Source: Ifrita kowaldi (Eukaryota; Chordata; Aves; Passeriformes; Cinclosomatidae). Taken from it: a stretch of DNA of 64,000 bases. Within the stretch, counting starts at the first letter, position 1. Each line of letters opens with the position of its first letter. The stretch spans positions 265,766 to 329,765 of the forward strand of contig VZRS01001524.1 in the NCBI GenBank assembly GCA_013398055.1, in the 5' to 3' direction. This document shows, piece by piece, positions 54,193 to 64,000 of this stretch. Both the position numbers and the translations under genes were made by a program. The notes beneath the pieces are model-generated. The model did no database searches, was not told where the DNA came from, and saw nothing but the letters and a program-made list of their open reading frames with translations.

Positions 54193-56517
54193 ACTCAATG
54201 CCTTCAGGTAACGAAACATGGTACAGTCTTTGTGCTAAATATACTTTTTTTTCACTCCAAATTCATCTCTCCTATGACAGCCTAAGGGACTTCAGTTCTT
54301 TTATCATTAGCTACAGAGGATGAAATTATTTCTCTTCTTTGAAAAGGAACATATCTGATCCCTACATTTTCTCTACACTATAATATAACCAGTAGCAAAA
54401 TAACGGCATTGAATCATACAAGCACATTGCAGTGGAAGGAGCTTATAAAAGAAAAAGATTTGCAGAAATTCAATACAATTTTCATGTGAAAATAGCAATT
54501 GTTTTTCTAATAGCAGATGCTTCATTTCTTGTTGAGACACCCCAGGATCACATTCAGGAATGCCAGGTTTGGGGTGCTACAGCCTTTGAAGCCTAATCTT
54601 TAGTTAACTAAATATGCCCTTTTCACTTTTGTATTAATTAAAGGGATCAAGGGTTCATGTTATTTATAAGACAAATGACAGATGGAGAAGCTAAGAAAGA
54701 GTTAATAAAGGCCTGCAATACAGAAAGGATATTAAAAGATCTACAAGCAAAACCTCAAATCCCAATTCCCTTCAGAAAACAAAAGAATTATTTTTAGCAA
54801 AGTATTTATAAAATAATTATGTGAATCTTAGAACCTGTTAAAGACAAGTTTTTCTTTAAAAAAAAAATTGAATAAATTATCTTAGAAAGACAAGGATTAA
54901 TGCCATTCCCCATTCTGTGCCATAAAATTTTCCTCAAAACTGCTTTTCATCAGTGGAGTACTTCTCTCCAGAGACCCTCAGGAACGCTGCAATTTGCCTG
55001 CATCTACGCAATTCCAGTACTGCATTATGGGCTTCATATTTCTTAGGATTCCTTTGGCATCACCCAGAGTCAGTTTTAATCAAAGAACCAGATACTCATG
55101 TTTAGAGATAAATGCTTGGGTGCAGCAAACACTTTGATATACACTCAGCTGTTCTGCTGAATCAGGACCCACAATCCCACATCCTACTGCTCCACATGGG
55201 TGCAGAGTTGTGCAGAATTCTGCTGAAATTCAACTGCTTTTAGCTTAAGAGCCTTGCTGATACAGGAAAAATGAAATCTGCTCAGTTCAAGCCATTCCAA
55301 GTCTGTGATACAATTACCTCTTTGAAAATACATAGCCCTTCTCTGTATCCTGACTCTCTAAATTCTTCAGAATTTTTGTGTGGGTTTGGAAGATAAAAAA
55401 CCACTATTTATGCATAAAGCACACAGAAATGGCACAGGATTTGGCTCAATTCGGTTGTTGAAAGACAGACAAATGACCCGATTAAAAATGTAATTTACAA
55501 AGGAGTAGATCACCATGCAGCAGAAGAATGCTGAAGAAACTTAAGTCAGGGGACACAGAGATTTAGTCTAACTCTCCAGTATTAATCAGTCTTTGTATTT
55601 AAAGTGCTCACTTAAAACTATTTACTACTTGAAAGGTATTATGTTTTGTGTGAAATTAAAATTAACTATCATTTTTTGTGTATATTTTGGCCTCTCAAAG
55701 TTATCTCACAGAGCTCACTGACATGAAGTTAGGAATTCATCATTTTCTTCCTTGTCAGATAAACAACTGATATTAGAATGTTTCGAATCACCATCAGGGT
55801 GCTGAAAGAATGAAAAAAATAGAACAATTTCCACCTTTAATAGCCAGGCACTGGTTTCCCAATAGTATTTCTCAGAACTGAGAGCACGTTAGCCTCCCAT
55901 GAAGAGGGTGAGCAGGCCCTTGCAGCCCCTGCAGGAGGGCTCGCAGCCTTTCCAACATGGACAGCACATGAACCAGCCCTCTGCTCCTCTAATTCTCTGA
56001 GACTGCAAATCTTCAAATGTTCTGCATGCTGGTTCATCTCATCCTCACAAGTCTGAATACCCAGACCATAAAGGGATGGGAGTAGGTGGTTTTACAAGGG
56101 AGGCAGAAGTCAGCTGATTATGAGAAAGAAGTGAAGGGAAAGGGAGGTAGAGACTGAAATCCTCATCCATTCAAAAGCTGCAACGAGCCTGTGCTTTACT
56201 TCAGTCCCAGGAATTCAAGATCCAGCCTCTGTCCCTTGGTTCTTATCCTCTAAACAATTTAAACAAACAAAAAACTCCACACCTCTGGCAACAAATACAT
56301 CGGGAAAAAAATTAAAATTACAACCTAATTACATCTGGGAAATATCCAGCAACCACGGTTTACAATAGAAGGAAATTTGTGTAACTCCCGGTATTAATTT
56401 CTATTTTTCTTTAGATCATGTCCTTCACCTTCCAGTTGAAGGTTTTCCTACTACACTTTGAAGAATCCTATATTGCTTTTGGAAACACAGTGTTCAAGGT
56501 CAGGGGAAGTTTGTCTT

Positions 56518-56540
56518 AAAAAAAAAAAAAAAAGAAAAAA
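56518..56540. repeat. Poly-A run
   Basis: Sixteen A residues, one G, then six more A. No associated retrotransposon body or target-site duplication was recognised. Confidence 0.88.
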
Positions 56541-58908
56541 TAGATGTCATGACAAGGCCTGTTTCTTCCTGTTGTTATGCTTATTAACATGGCACCCATC
56601 ACCACCATATCTGGGGGGCACAGATCCAGAAGATACATGAGCTTGCAAGTGAACACTCTTACTGAAAATGAAGTACACATGCTCTGAACAATGTAATATT
56701 ACTTATAAGAACGAGTATATAAAAAGAAAGAAAAAACAGCTAGGATTACAGTAAAGTGGAAAACCAGGGAATAAAGAGCTGTTGGAAGAAAACCATAAAG
56801 ACAAACCTAACATGAGCAGATAAACCAGTAACCTCAGTATTACAGAAAACAGATAAATTCTTGAATAAATCCGATTCTTACAGGGTCTTCATCCGCTTGA
56901 CCACAATCATGAAACTCTGTCATAAGGAGAGAGGTGTCTACAAGGCAAGCACAGGCAATGCCAAATATCAGGGGGGTTGAAGGAAAGTGAAGATGTCTAC
57001 ATAGACAAATTCTGGTTGGTATCAGATGCAATAACTGTGCTGCTTTCTCAGCAGCAGGGATGATTTGCACCAACAGAGGATCTACCCCAGAGGCTGGAAT
57101 GAGAACCTTTGGCCAGTGCAAATCCATAGGCTGTATCACCCTTCTGTCTTCTTTCCAGCCAAAGAGTAATGCAGCACAGAAAAAAGGAAAAATAGAAGTT
57201 CAAGTTAAAAACTGTTCCCATTCCTTCACAGAAGGACCAGTCTTGCTGAAGGTTTGGCCCTCAGGGTCTAGGGCAGGTATGCATTTCAGTTGTCCTCCAA
57301 GACATTTTAAGACGTGCATCATGCACCCAAATGAACAAATCTGCCAGCAAGTAAAATAACTATGTTCCAGCCTTTGATTTAAGCCACATTAGGACATAAT
57401 ATTTTTGCTCCAAGATTACAAAGCCAGACTAACTTAAGAGGTTATCCAAGGCCTGGATAACTGCGTGCAGTTCTGAGTGCTTGTATGGAGTTCCTACTGC
57501 AGGTTGCCAGACCTTAATTTAATCCCACTTCAAAAACTTAATTCCTTCAGTCAGGCAGATAGCTTGCCAGCAGTTCTTCTCTCCATCCTGCCTCGGACTT
57601 TCCATGAAGTAGAAAAATCTCAGAATAATCAAGGTTTTCTTTGCAGTCTTTTTCTGTCTAATTGAAGCTGTATAAATATAGGCTTACAAGAAATCCACAT
57701 ACAAGATGAAAGCAAATCAGATTCACATAAGCATTTAGCTACATACATCCAAGTAGTATGAGGAGGTAGAAAAACAGGAAAATACTCTTTGAATATTTAT
57801 ATAGACCATTTTCAATGCAGTTAGTGAGGTGTAATCTTTAAGTTATTGGCACGAAAAACATGCAAGTCTGTGACTCATCTTTGACTATCCATCTCTGTGC
57901 ATCATGCCATGTAACTCCAGGGTTTTGGGGATTTTTTGATATATTTAACACATTAGTACCTTAAAGAGCAAGAATAAAAAGAAAGAAACTAAACAGAACA
58001 TAGATCCTGTCTAGAAGCTCGCTTATACCTGAAAATACAAGAATGCTGAAGATACTGTAAAGTCAGAAAAAAACCCCCTAGACCAGTAGCAACAGTTTCA
58101 GTGTAGGACTGGCAAACAAAAGAAAGGTGTGCTCTGCTGCAGCAGCCTCACTTCCTCAGAAACAAAGAGCAAGCTGGAAAAAGGCTCAATGTATAAAAAT
58201 CAATACCCTAGGGAGGTGGCATGCTGCCCCCTGCCTCCCCCAGGCTCCACCACAAGCACGCAGGGATTTTATTTATACTTCTTAACTTTATTTAGACTTC
58301 TAGTTTTATTTATACTGGTACATTAGTGGTTCAAGACTGAAAGAGCACGGGTTCTGTACACTGGCAATTAAGAGCCAAGCCTGCAGTACCCTGACCAGAG
58401 CCCTCAGGAGCCTCTGCCACAGCTTTTTCACATGACTGGAACTCATTGCTTGCTCCCACCTGTTCTTCACCTAGAGATACAAACTCCCTGCATGTAAAGT
58501 ATAACTGTTTGCATTAACAGGACTCGAGATCTCAAGTTGCAAAAGCTCCACCTAAATAACCTTCAGAGAGCTGTCATTCCTTAGTTTTAATTATATCTGC
58601 CTGACGTCTCTTTCCTCTTCACCATAGTCCATCAGTTCTTGCTCTGACCTTACTGTACTCATTATACTCTGTAAAGGACATTAACTAGTTGTTCTCATTA
58701 AGAATTCATTGAAAAAATTAAAAAGCACGGAAGAAAACCAAAATGCACAGGCAGGTACAGCCAGAAACCACGAAGACAGTGCTTCCTCATCTTCCCCTAA
58801 CAAACTGTGACCCTTCCTACTCCCTTCAGCTAACTTCTTCCCATGCAGATAGAGGGAAAAATCAGTCTCCAAGAAAGAAAGGATTTGAAATTAGCCCTCC
58901 TCCAAGCA

Positions 58909-58965
58909 GGGTGCTGGACTAGGCTTCCAGAGGTCACTTCCAGCCAAAATAATTCTGTGACTCTA
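58909..58965 (+). mobile_element. CR1 LINE 3' tail, plus orientation
   Basis: This is a very short 3' remnant in sense orientation. GGTGCTGGACTAGGCTTCCA, then GAGGTCACTTCCAGCC and ATTCTGTGACTCT, match the avian CR1 terminus, including the ATTCTGTG-type end repeat. It is about 57 bases long and severely 5'-truncated. It lies about 1.8 kb from the leader exon, in the opposite orientation to TGFBR3. Confidence 0.85.
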
Positions 58966-60729
58966 CTTATGAATAAGTATCTGATTGAAACCAAAGCTTT
59001 TTAAGAATTTGTTTCAAGAATATCTGCCAGAGGAAAACACAGAACTGGGGAGTAAAACCAAAAAAACCACAATGAATTTCAAGACAGACGTTTTCTGAAC
59101 ACTGAATAACTTTCTAATAGTAGTACAATTTGATAACACTTTTAAATCAGTGGGTTTTAATTAAAGCTGGTGTTAAGAGGTAAGCTGCCATGTTAGGCAA
59201 GCATTCTCCTCAGCAGCAAAACAGAATTATGGTTATGATCAATTTAAAAAGCTTTTCTTTTCTGCACTGGCACTTCTTTTTAAAGTAGATTTTTACACAT
59301 CTAGAATGATTGGGATTTGCTCCAAGCAATGGCCCCTCTCAGCCAAGAGCAGCATTGGTGTCCTCAGCTGCAGCCGCAGACACCCTCAGACACACCCGGT
59401 GCTGCTGAGAGTCCGTCTGTAACGAGGCTGCTGCAAAATGTCAGCGTCACGTACTGTTAAACAATCGAAGTTACTAATGTTGGATGGATGCCTTCAAGGA
59501 GGTCAAACCCAGAGAAAGTCCCACAAGGCTTGAGGGCTTGAAACAACATAATTTTCCATGCTGAAGATGAAATGAAGCCAAATTGTAACACATTTAATTG
59601 CTCAGCCTTGTCTCTTCCAAAGCTGGTCATCTTTTCCACAGTGAGGACATCTCAGATTTAAGCAAGCCATCTGTCCACTGTCCACTTTTCCCACTGTCTC
59701 ATTTTGACTGACTGTGTATCCACCTGGCCTCTTCTCCAAAGCCCCACGCTGTATACAAGCTGGACACATAAGAGGCTTCCCCTTGCAACACAGAAAGAAC
59801 TTTGACAAACAAACATACTGAGTAGAATCGCTTCAGTGCTTGAAGAAACTACAGTATAAACTATGTACTTGAACTCCACAGATCTTTCCTTTCTCTGTCA
59901 CAAGTTATTGCAACATACTGTTTTAAAAATCCCCAGCTAGGCCAAAATGTGGGACAGGAACAATCCCCTTATACAGCAATGCATGTTCCTAACCTACAAG
60001 AACCCCATCAACACTGACAACTGTTCCTAAAAGGTTTTTGCCATCATCACTGATGGTTAACTATAAACAGACTAGACAACTGTCAGGAATGACAGAGGTG
60101 AGGTTTATTCCAATAATCCAGGAAGGATGGACGGACTCAGTGACCTATTATGAACCTGAGATTTTGTCAGATACATTTCTTATAAAGTCAAATAATTGGG
60201 ACTTAATTCCAGACTATAGGTCTTGGAGGCAGCATGGAGCTGAGCTGGTACACTCTTTCAGCCCAGCTCTGTAGAGAGACTCTAGCAGCCTCAGCTTCAC
60301 CAGCACAACCCTGCACCTGGGGAAATAAATCCAGCTTCTTGACAGAGCGCCAATAGTTCATCATGCTGGCAGAGCTACCCTGCTTCCACTCCCAAAGGCT
60401 TCCATATCAACCCTCCCCTTTATAATACATGTGCCCCATGCAATTCTTAAAAAAATAAATAAGTAAATAACCTAAATAATTTACATTACTTGTGCAGTTC
60501 TTATATTATTTTAAGGGTGAACATAGGTGCAAGAAAACATTCTTATAGGAACAGCATTGTTTCTCACATCATATATGATGCAATTATGATCACAATAGTT
60601 TTATTGAAAACCTAGACATAAACTTTGGGTGACCTACATTTTTTCAGCATGAAAAAGTATTTTTGATCAACAATTCTAAATATGCACAACCAGTTACACT
60701 GAATGCTTGATTTACATAATACCACCTAC

Positions 60730-60790
60730 CTGCAGCTGCAAAGCACAAAACCATCAAAGCAAACACTGAAGTCACACAACTTGACGACAT
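60730..60790 (-). CDS. TGFBR3: TGFBR3 (betaglycan), first coding exon: start codon and signal peptide
   Basis: This exon encodes residues 1-20 plus the first base of codon 21 of betaglycan, the membrane proteoglycan co-receptor that presents TGF-beta ligands (notably TGF-beta2) and inhibin to signalling receptors. Read on the minus strand, the ATG is at 60790-60788. The peptide is MSSSCVTSVFALMVLCFAAA, a short polar start followed by a hydrophobic core and small residues, as expected of a cleaved signal peptide; it shares the FALM block with the human protein. The donor GTAGGT follows at 60729. The start is well placed: -3 is A, and an in-frame TGA lies eight codons upstream at 60814-60812, so this is the first Met of the frame. 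The split glycine codon (G|GT) joins exactly to the exon at 28724. Signal-peptide sequence alone would be weak evidence; the identification rests on the downstream exons and matching phase. Cleavage near residue 20 is inferred. Confidence 0.93.
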
Positions 60791-60905
60791 TTTTGTAAAT
60801 GCTGTGTCTTCTCAAATCAAGTTCCTTTGTAGCACTTCATGTAGATTCACTTTCTTTGAAATTTGTGGTGTGCTTTGAAATCAGATCTTCTGGACTTTTA
60901 ATTGC
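60791..60905 (-). other. TGFBR3: TGFBR3 5' untranslated part of the first coding exon
   Basis: This is the leader segment between a splice acceptor and the betaglycan ATG. On the minus strand a pyrimidine-rich tract ends in TTCTTTCTGTAG, giving an exon start at 60905. The 115 non-coding bases contain one upstream ATG with its own stop (listed separately) and an in-frame TGA before the main ATG. The acceptor implies at least one further upstream non-coding exon, which I could not identify in 60906-64000. The acceptor position is inferred from sequence; a longer, unspliced leader cannot be excluded without transcript data. Confidence 0.75.
60817..60840 (-). other. Upstream ORF in the TGFBR3 leader (7 codons plus stop)
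   Basis: On the minus strand an ATG at 60840-60838 opens a seven-codon frame (MKCYKGT) ending in TGA at 60819-60817. It is in a different frame from the betaglycan start and ends 26 bases before it. Its initiation context is weak (-3 is T, +4 is A), whereas the main ATG has A at -3. That pattern allows leaky scanning or reinitiation and could modestly lower betaglycan translation. The ORF is directly visible; any regulatory effect is inference. Confidence 0.6.
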
Positions 60906-63900
60906 CTACAGAAAGAAGTAAAAATAAATATTAATACAAATACTACTTACAGAAATGTTACTAGATATTTAAAATTATCTCTCTTTTAGGAAGAAAACAG
61001 AACTCTTTCTCAAAGGACTACTAGAGAAACGCATTTTGTATTGCCAGATACCCTAGGTACCAATGGCCTAGTACTCTTCCCCCTCTATTTCAGTACTTCT
61101 TTGCAGATGTTGCTCCCTTACACTATACATTGTGCAAGTTAGGATCTACTTGGAAGTGAGACCCCAGAGTCCTTTCTGTCAGCTAATACCAAAGTCCCAT
61201 TGAAGCTTGCCAATGATACTCACACCCTCAAACGTGTATTTTAAGTAATCAGACTTTCTCTGTGACATATAAATATTTGCTTGCTTAGTTATCTGCTGCT
61301 ACCTTTATTATAGCATGGAGAAATGTTTCACACGTGCTCTAGCTGGTTTACAGGTAACTCGATAAATTTAACTCATCATTTCCCAGTATGACAAACTCTG
61401 AAAACTTTTCAATGCCACTTGACACTAAATATAAACATAAAACTGTTCAGAATCTTTATTTTAAGAGATTTCAAGAGATGACATACCAGGTCAGTTAAAC
61501 AACTCTGGTGTGCTATACTAATAGCACAGCTTGCAGCTGATGCCTGCAAGTCTTACAAACATTGAAAATTCTGACCCCAGAATGCATGCTGCAGATTTTG
61601 GAGGGGAAATGCTTAACCAGATCCACAATATCCTCTTCCACCTTTTTTTTAAAGATCTATTCTCAGTCATTTAGATGTCTAGAATCAGATTACAGACCAA
61701 GAAAGTAAAGAACCAGAATGTTGGTATTGTGTTCAGCCAAATAAAAAATGGTATCTACTTTACTTCACTACCAGCCTTTGGGAGCAGATGACAGATGGTG
61801 CCTTGGCAACCACCAACACTCACCATAAAGCAATGCAAGCAATTACAAACCCCCATCACGGGACTAAGTGGTAGCAAAATGCTGAGTCAGGACCAAAAAA
61901 TCTAAACTGTGGCAACATGGATACCATTTAAAAGGTTCTTGCTGACATTAAAATGGAATTAAGTACAAGGACAAAAGGCCAGATTCTGCTATACAGTGTG
62001 TGCCATGCTGTGCACCAGCAAAAGTCTGCTCAACAAAAAACCTGCACCTAGACCAGCACTTCAAGAGCAGCACTCCTTGGGCTACGAGGAGAACACGAGA
62101 AGCTCCTCTGCAGCATTTCTCCACGGGTTATTTGGCAGGGATGGCACTGCCTTGTATACAGGGAGCTGCATCTACACACCTGAAAGGGCTGTCAGTGCCC
62201 AAGGCCAGAACTCCAGCCTCCAACAGATTCTTCATTTGGCACCCAGCTCCTGGAACCTCCAACTGGTCTTGGCAGCTCCCCAGATCCCACCTGGGAGGCG
62301 GGAGGAAAGCCCAGGAGCAGCTCTGCAGGCTGCTGGGAGCACCCAGACACACACTTCTGCAGGACAGCAGTGCATGGGGCGAGCAAGGAGCTGACTCTCT
62401 GCCACAACACGGGGGTCATGCAGGTCACTTTTGAGCTCAGTGTCCCACGTAAGATGCACTTCTGGCAAAATGGCAACACATGAAAAATACTGAGCATCAT
62501 TTGGGAAGTCAAAGATAAACTGGAATAATTTGCTGCTATTTCTCTAGATGAAAAGAAACCTAATGCTACCTGGTGATAGTATTTGGTTGCCAATTCAATT
62601 TTTAAATGCTGCCATAAAGAAAAATGATCAAATAGAGCAAATAATGAGGTTTCTCATCAGTGTTATCTACAGAAGGCCATCATAATGTTCTGCAACATGT
62701 CATGTCTGCAAATAGGCAATGAAGAAGCATCCTGAAACCCAAGTTACTGATGTACAATCATTTCACCACCAACAACAAACACAAGAGAAACCAGAAAAAG
62801 AGCAACTACAGCACATACACTAATATATCAAATAAGAAAACACAAGGCATGACTTTGATCACTGCCCCATCAGCACAAACTTCTCATTCTTTAGTGACAT
62901 TTTTATAAGGCACCAAGTTGGATAGAAATAGGAAACACAGGAAAGAACTGGAGAGAAAGCAATGCTGTTTAGAATCCCATTCTGACCTGAGCATCTAAGT
63001 ATGTTAAAATGCCAAGTTTCAATTCAACTTCGATGAAAGTCTTTTTGAAAAAGATGATTTAAAAGGCAGAGAGAACACATACACATTTCCATCTGTAGGA
63101 GTGATTTGATTCCTACTACAACCCACTGACCAATACATTTCCATGGTATAACTCAGAGCTGCCAGTATATGATTGAAAAGCCCTAAACTTCTATCCTGAT
63201 TCTGCCAGTTCATGAAGGGTGAATAACAAAGACTTAAATGAAAATTTGAAAGAGCTTTCTGAAGAGTGAGCTCACTTGCTTGAAGACATGCATTCACAAA
63301 CTTAAAAAGTAGGGCAAATAGCAAACAACATGAAAAGGTGACAAACTGACAGTCAGCTTCATGAATTTAGGATGAATGATACCCAAACTGTGAGCTTTGC
63401 AGCTCAATTAAAGTCAGAAGACAGACAAAACTGCTACTAATAACTCATTAAGAATAAACCTACTAAGCAGGCCATTTGTCAGTATTTTGCAAAACCTGAT
63501 CATCCTCACTTATGACAGGAGTCAGCTACAAAGCTGCTATTAAGTGACCATCTGACAGTACCAAACAGAAATAAACCAACAACAAAAAAAAAGGAAAGTG
63601 AGAAAATTAAGCTGTGGTGCAAAATCTGACGGATTTTGCTTCAGTGTGAGACCTGCTGTCACTAAAAAATATGTGAAACCTGCAAACTAGGAAAAGTAGA
63701 GCCAGTCCACAGTATAGGAAGACATTTCCTTTGAAATAAGAGAAGAAAGCTGTGCAAAGGGATAAGGAACCTGAACTATTTATCCAAGAAGTAAACACAA
63801 CTGCTAGTCAACTTGAGATTCAAAAGAAATTTCCAAGAGAATCATCTTTTCCTTTGGGGTATATCTGGGTGGCTATTTTTGTAAATGAGGTCACAAAAGG

Positions 63901-64000
63901 GCATATTAAAAGTATAACCAAAAAATCCCCATGTGGAAGAGAAAGAAGAAGACATGAGAGCTTTGGGTTTACTAAATATGTTTTCATGCCAATGCTTTAT
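60906..64000 (-). other. TGFBR3: TGFBR3 partial intron upstream of the leader exon
   Basis: This stretch lies immediately 5' (in gene sense) of the acceptor at 60906-60907 and runs off the right edge. A GC-richer patch at about 61990-62460 holds overlapping open frames of up to 144 codons on both strands, none of which I recognise. No CpG island or core promoter is evident, so the transcription start and first exon(s) are probably beyond base 64000. Confidence 0.6.

Larger units (their letters stand above)
28725..60729 (-). other. TGFBR3: TGFBR3 intron between first and second coding exons (32,005 bp)
   Basis: The intron is bounded by a GTAGGT donor at 60729 and a TCTCTGCAG acceptor at 28725, in phase 1 (one base of the glycine codon before it, two after). 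A long intron separating the signal-peptide exon from the ectodomain exons is common in vertebrate receptor genes. Within it I see an A/C-rich tract (28988-29120), a GC-richer patch at 31100-31500 with no recognisable protein, poly-T and poly-A runs, AAAT-type microsatellites (42549-42573 and 42699-42734), a CR1 fragment of nearly 600 bp (43845-44420), a MIR-like piece (52661-52752), a possible palindromic old repeat (54130-54192) and a CR1 3' tail (58909-58965). No other gene was recognised on either strand. Confidence 0.9.

Noticed and set aside
61996..62593. ORFs of up to 144 codons upstream of the leader exon, considered as a first TGFBR3 exon or a separate gene
   Set aside because: Frames are open on both strands, there is no similarity I recognise, no CpG island, and no clear donor linking it to the acceptor at 60906.
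1..64000. CRISPR arrays, operons, tRNA or rRNA genes, endogenous retrovirus LTR pairs
   Set aside because: None seen: no regularly spaced direct repeats, no cloverleaf or rRNA motifs, and no paired LTRs or retroviral motifs. The region is intronic vertebrate DNA.

Overview
The window is vertebrate nuclear DNA, almost certainly from a bird. It has long AT-rich introns with GT-AG splice sites and no dense open reading frames. It also carries fragments of CR1 LINEs with the typical avian 3' end and a few remnants that look like old amniote SINEs. There is no sign of bacterial, viral or organelle gene organisation.

The only protein-coding gene I can support lies on the minus strand: the 5' part of TGFBR3, which encodes betaglycan (TGF-beta receptor type III). 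Three consecutive coding exons were found by translating the minus strand and matching the result to the N-terminus of betaglycan. In transcription order they are: a leader/signal-peptide exon at 60905-60730 (ATG at 60790-60788), an exon at 28724-28540, and an exon at 8919-8782. They join in frame (61 + 185 + 138 nt) to give the first 128 residues. The residue counts per exon (20 codons plus one base, to residue 82, then 46 more) equal those of human betaglycan as I remember it. The rest of the gene (remaining orphan domain, ZP domain, transmembrane segment, cytoplasmic tail) must lie to the left of base 1. The promoter and first non-coding exon(s) should lie to the right of base 64000 or in unrecognised sequence at 60906-64000.

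Layout from left to right: 1-8781 partial intron after the third exon; 8782-8919 exon; 8920-28539 a 19.6-kb intron holding a minus-strand CR1 (about 16949-17346), a perfect 42-bp tandem duplication (20892-20975) and a sharp CpG-dense patch (26716-26805); 28540-28724 exon; 28725-60729 a 32-kb intron holding a longer minus-strand CR1 (about 43845-44420), a MIR-like piece, simple repeats and a short plus-strand CR1 tail (about 58909-58965); 60730-60905 the leader exon, with a seven-codon upstream ORF; 60906-64000 partial intron.

I found no novel system. The points most worth a second look are the upstream ORF in the leader, the CpG-dense patch 1.7 kb inside the intron after the second coding exon, an unusually long unexplained plus-strand ORF spanning the 42-bp duplication, and a predicted glycosylation site near the mature N-terminus.
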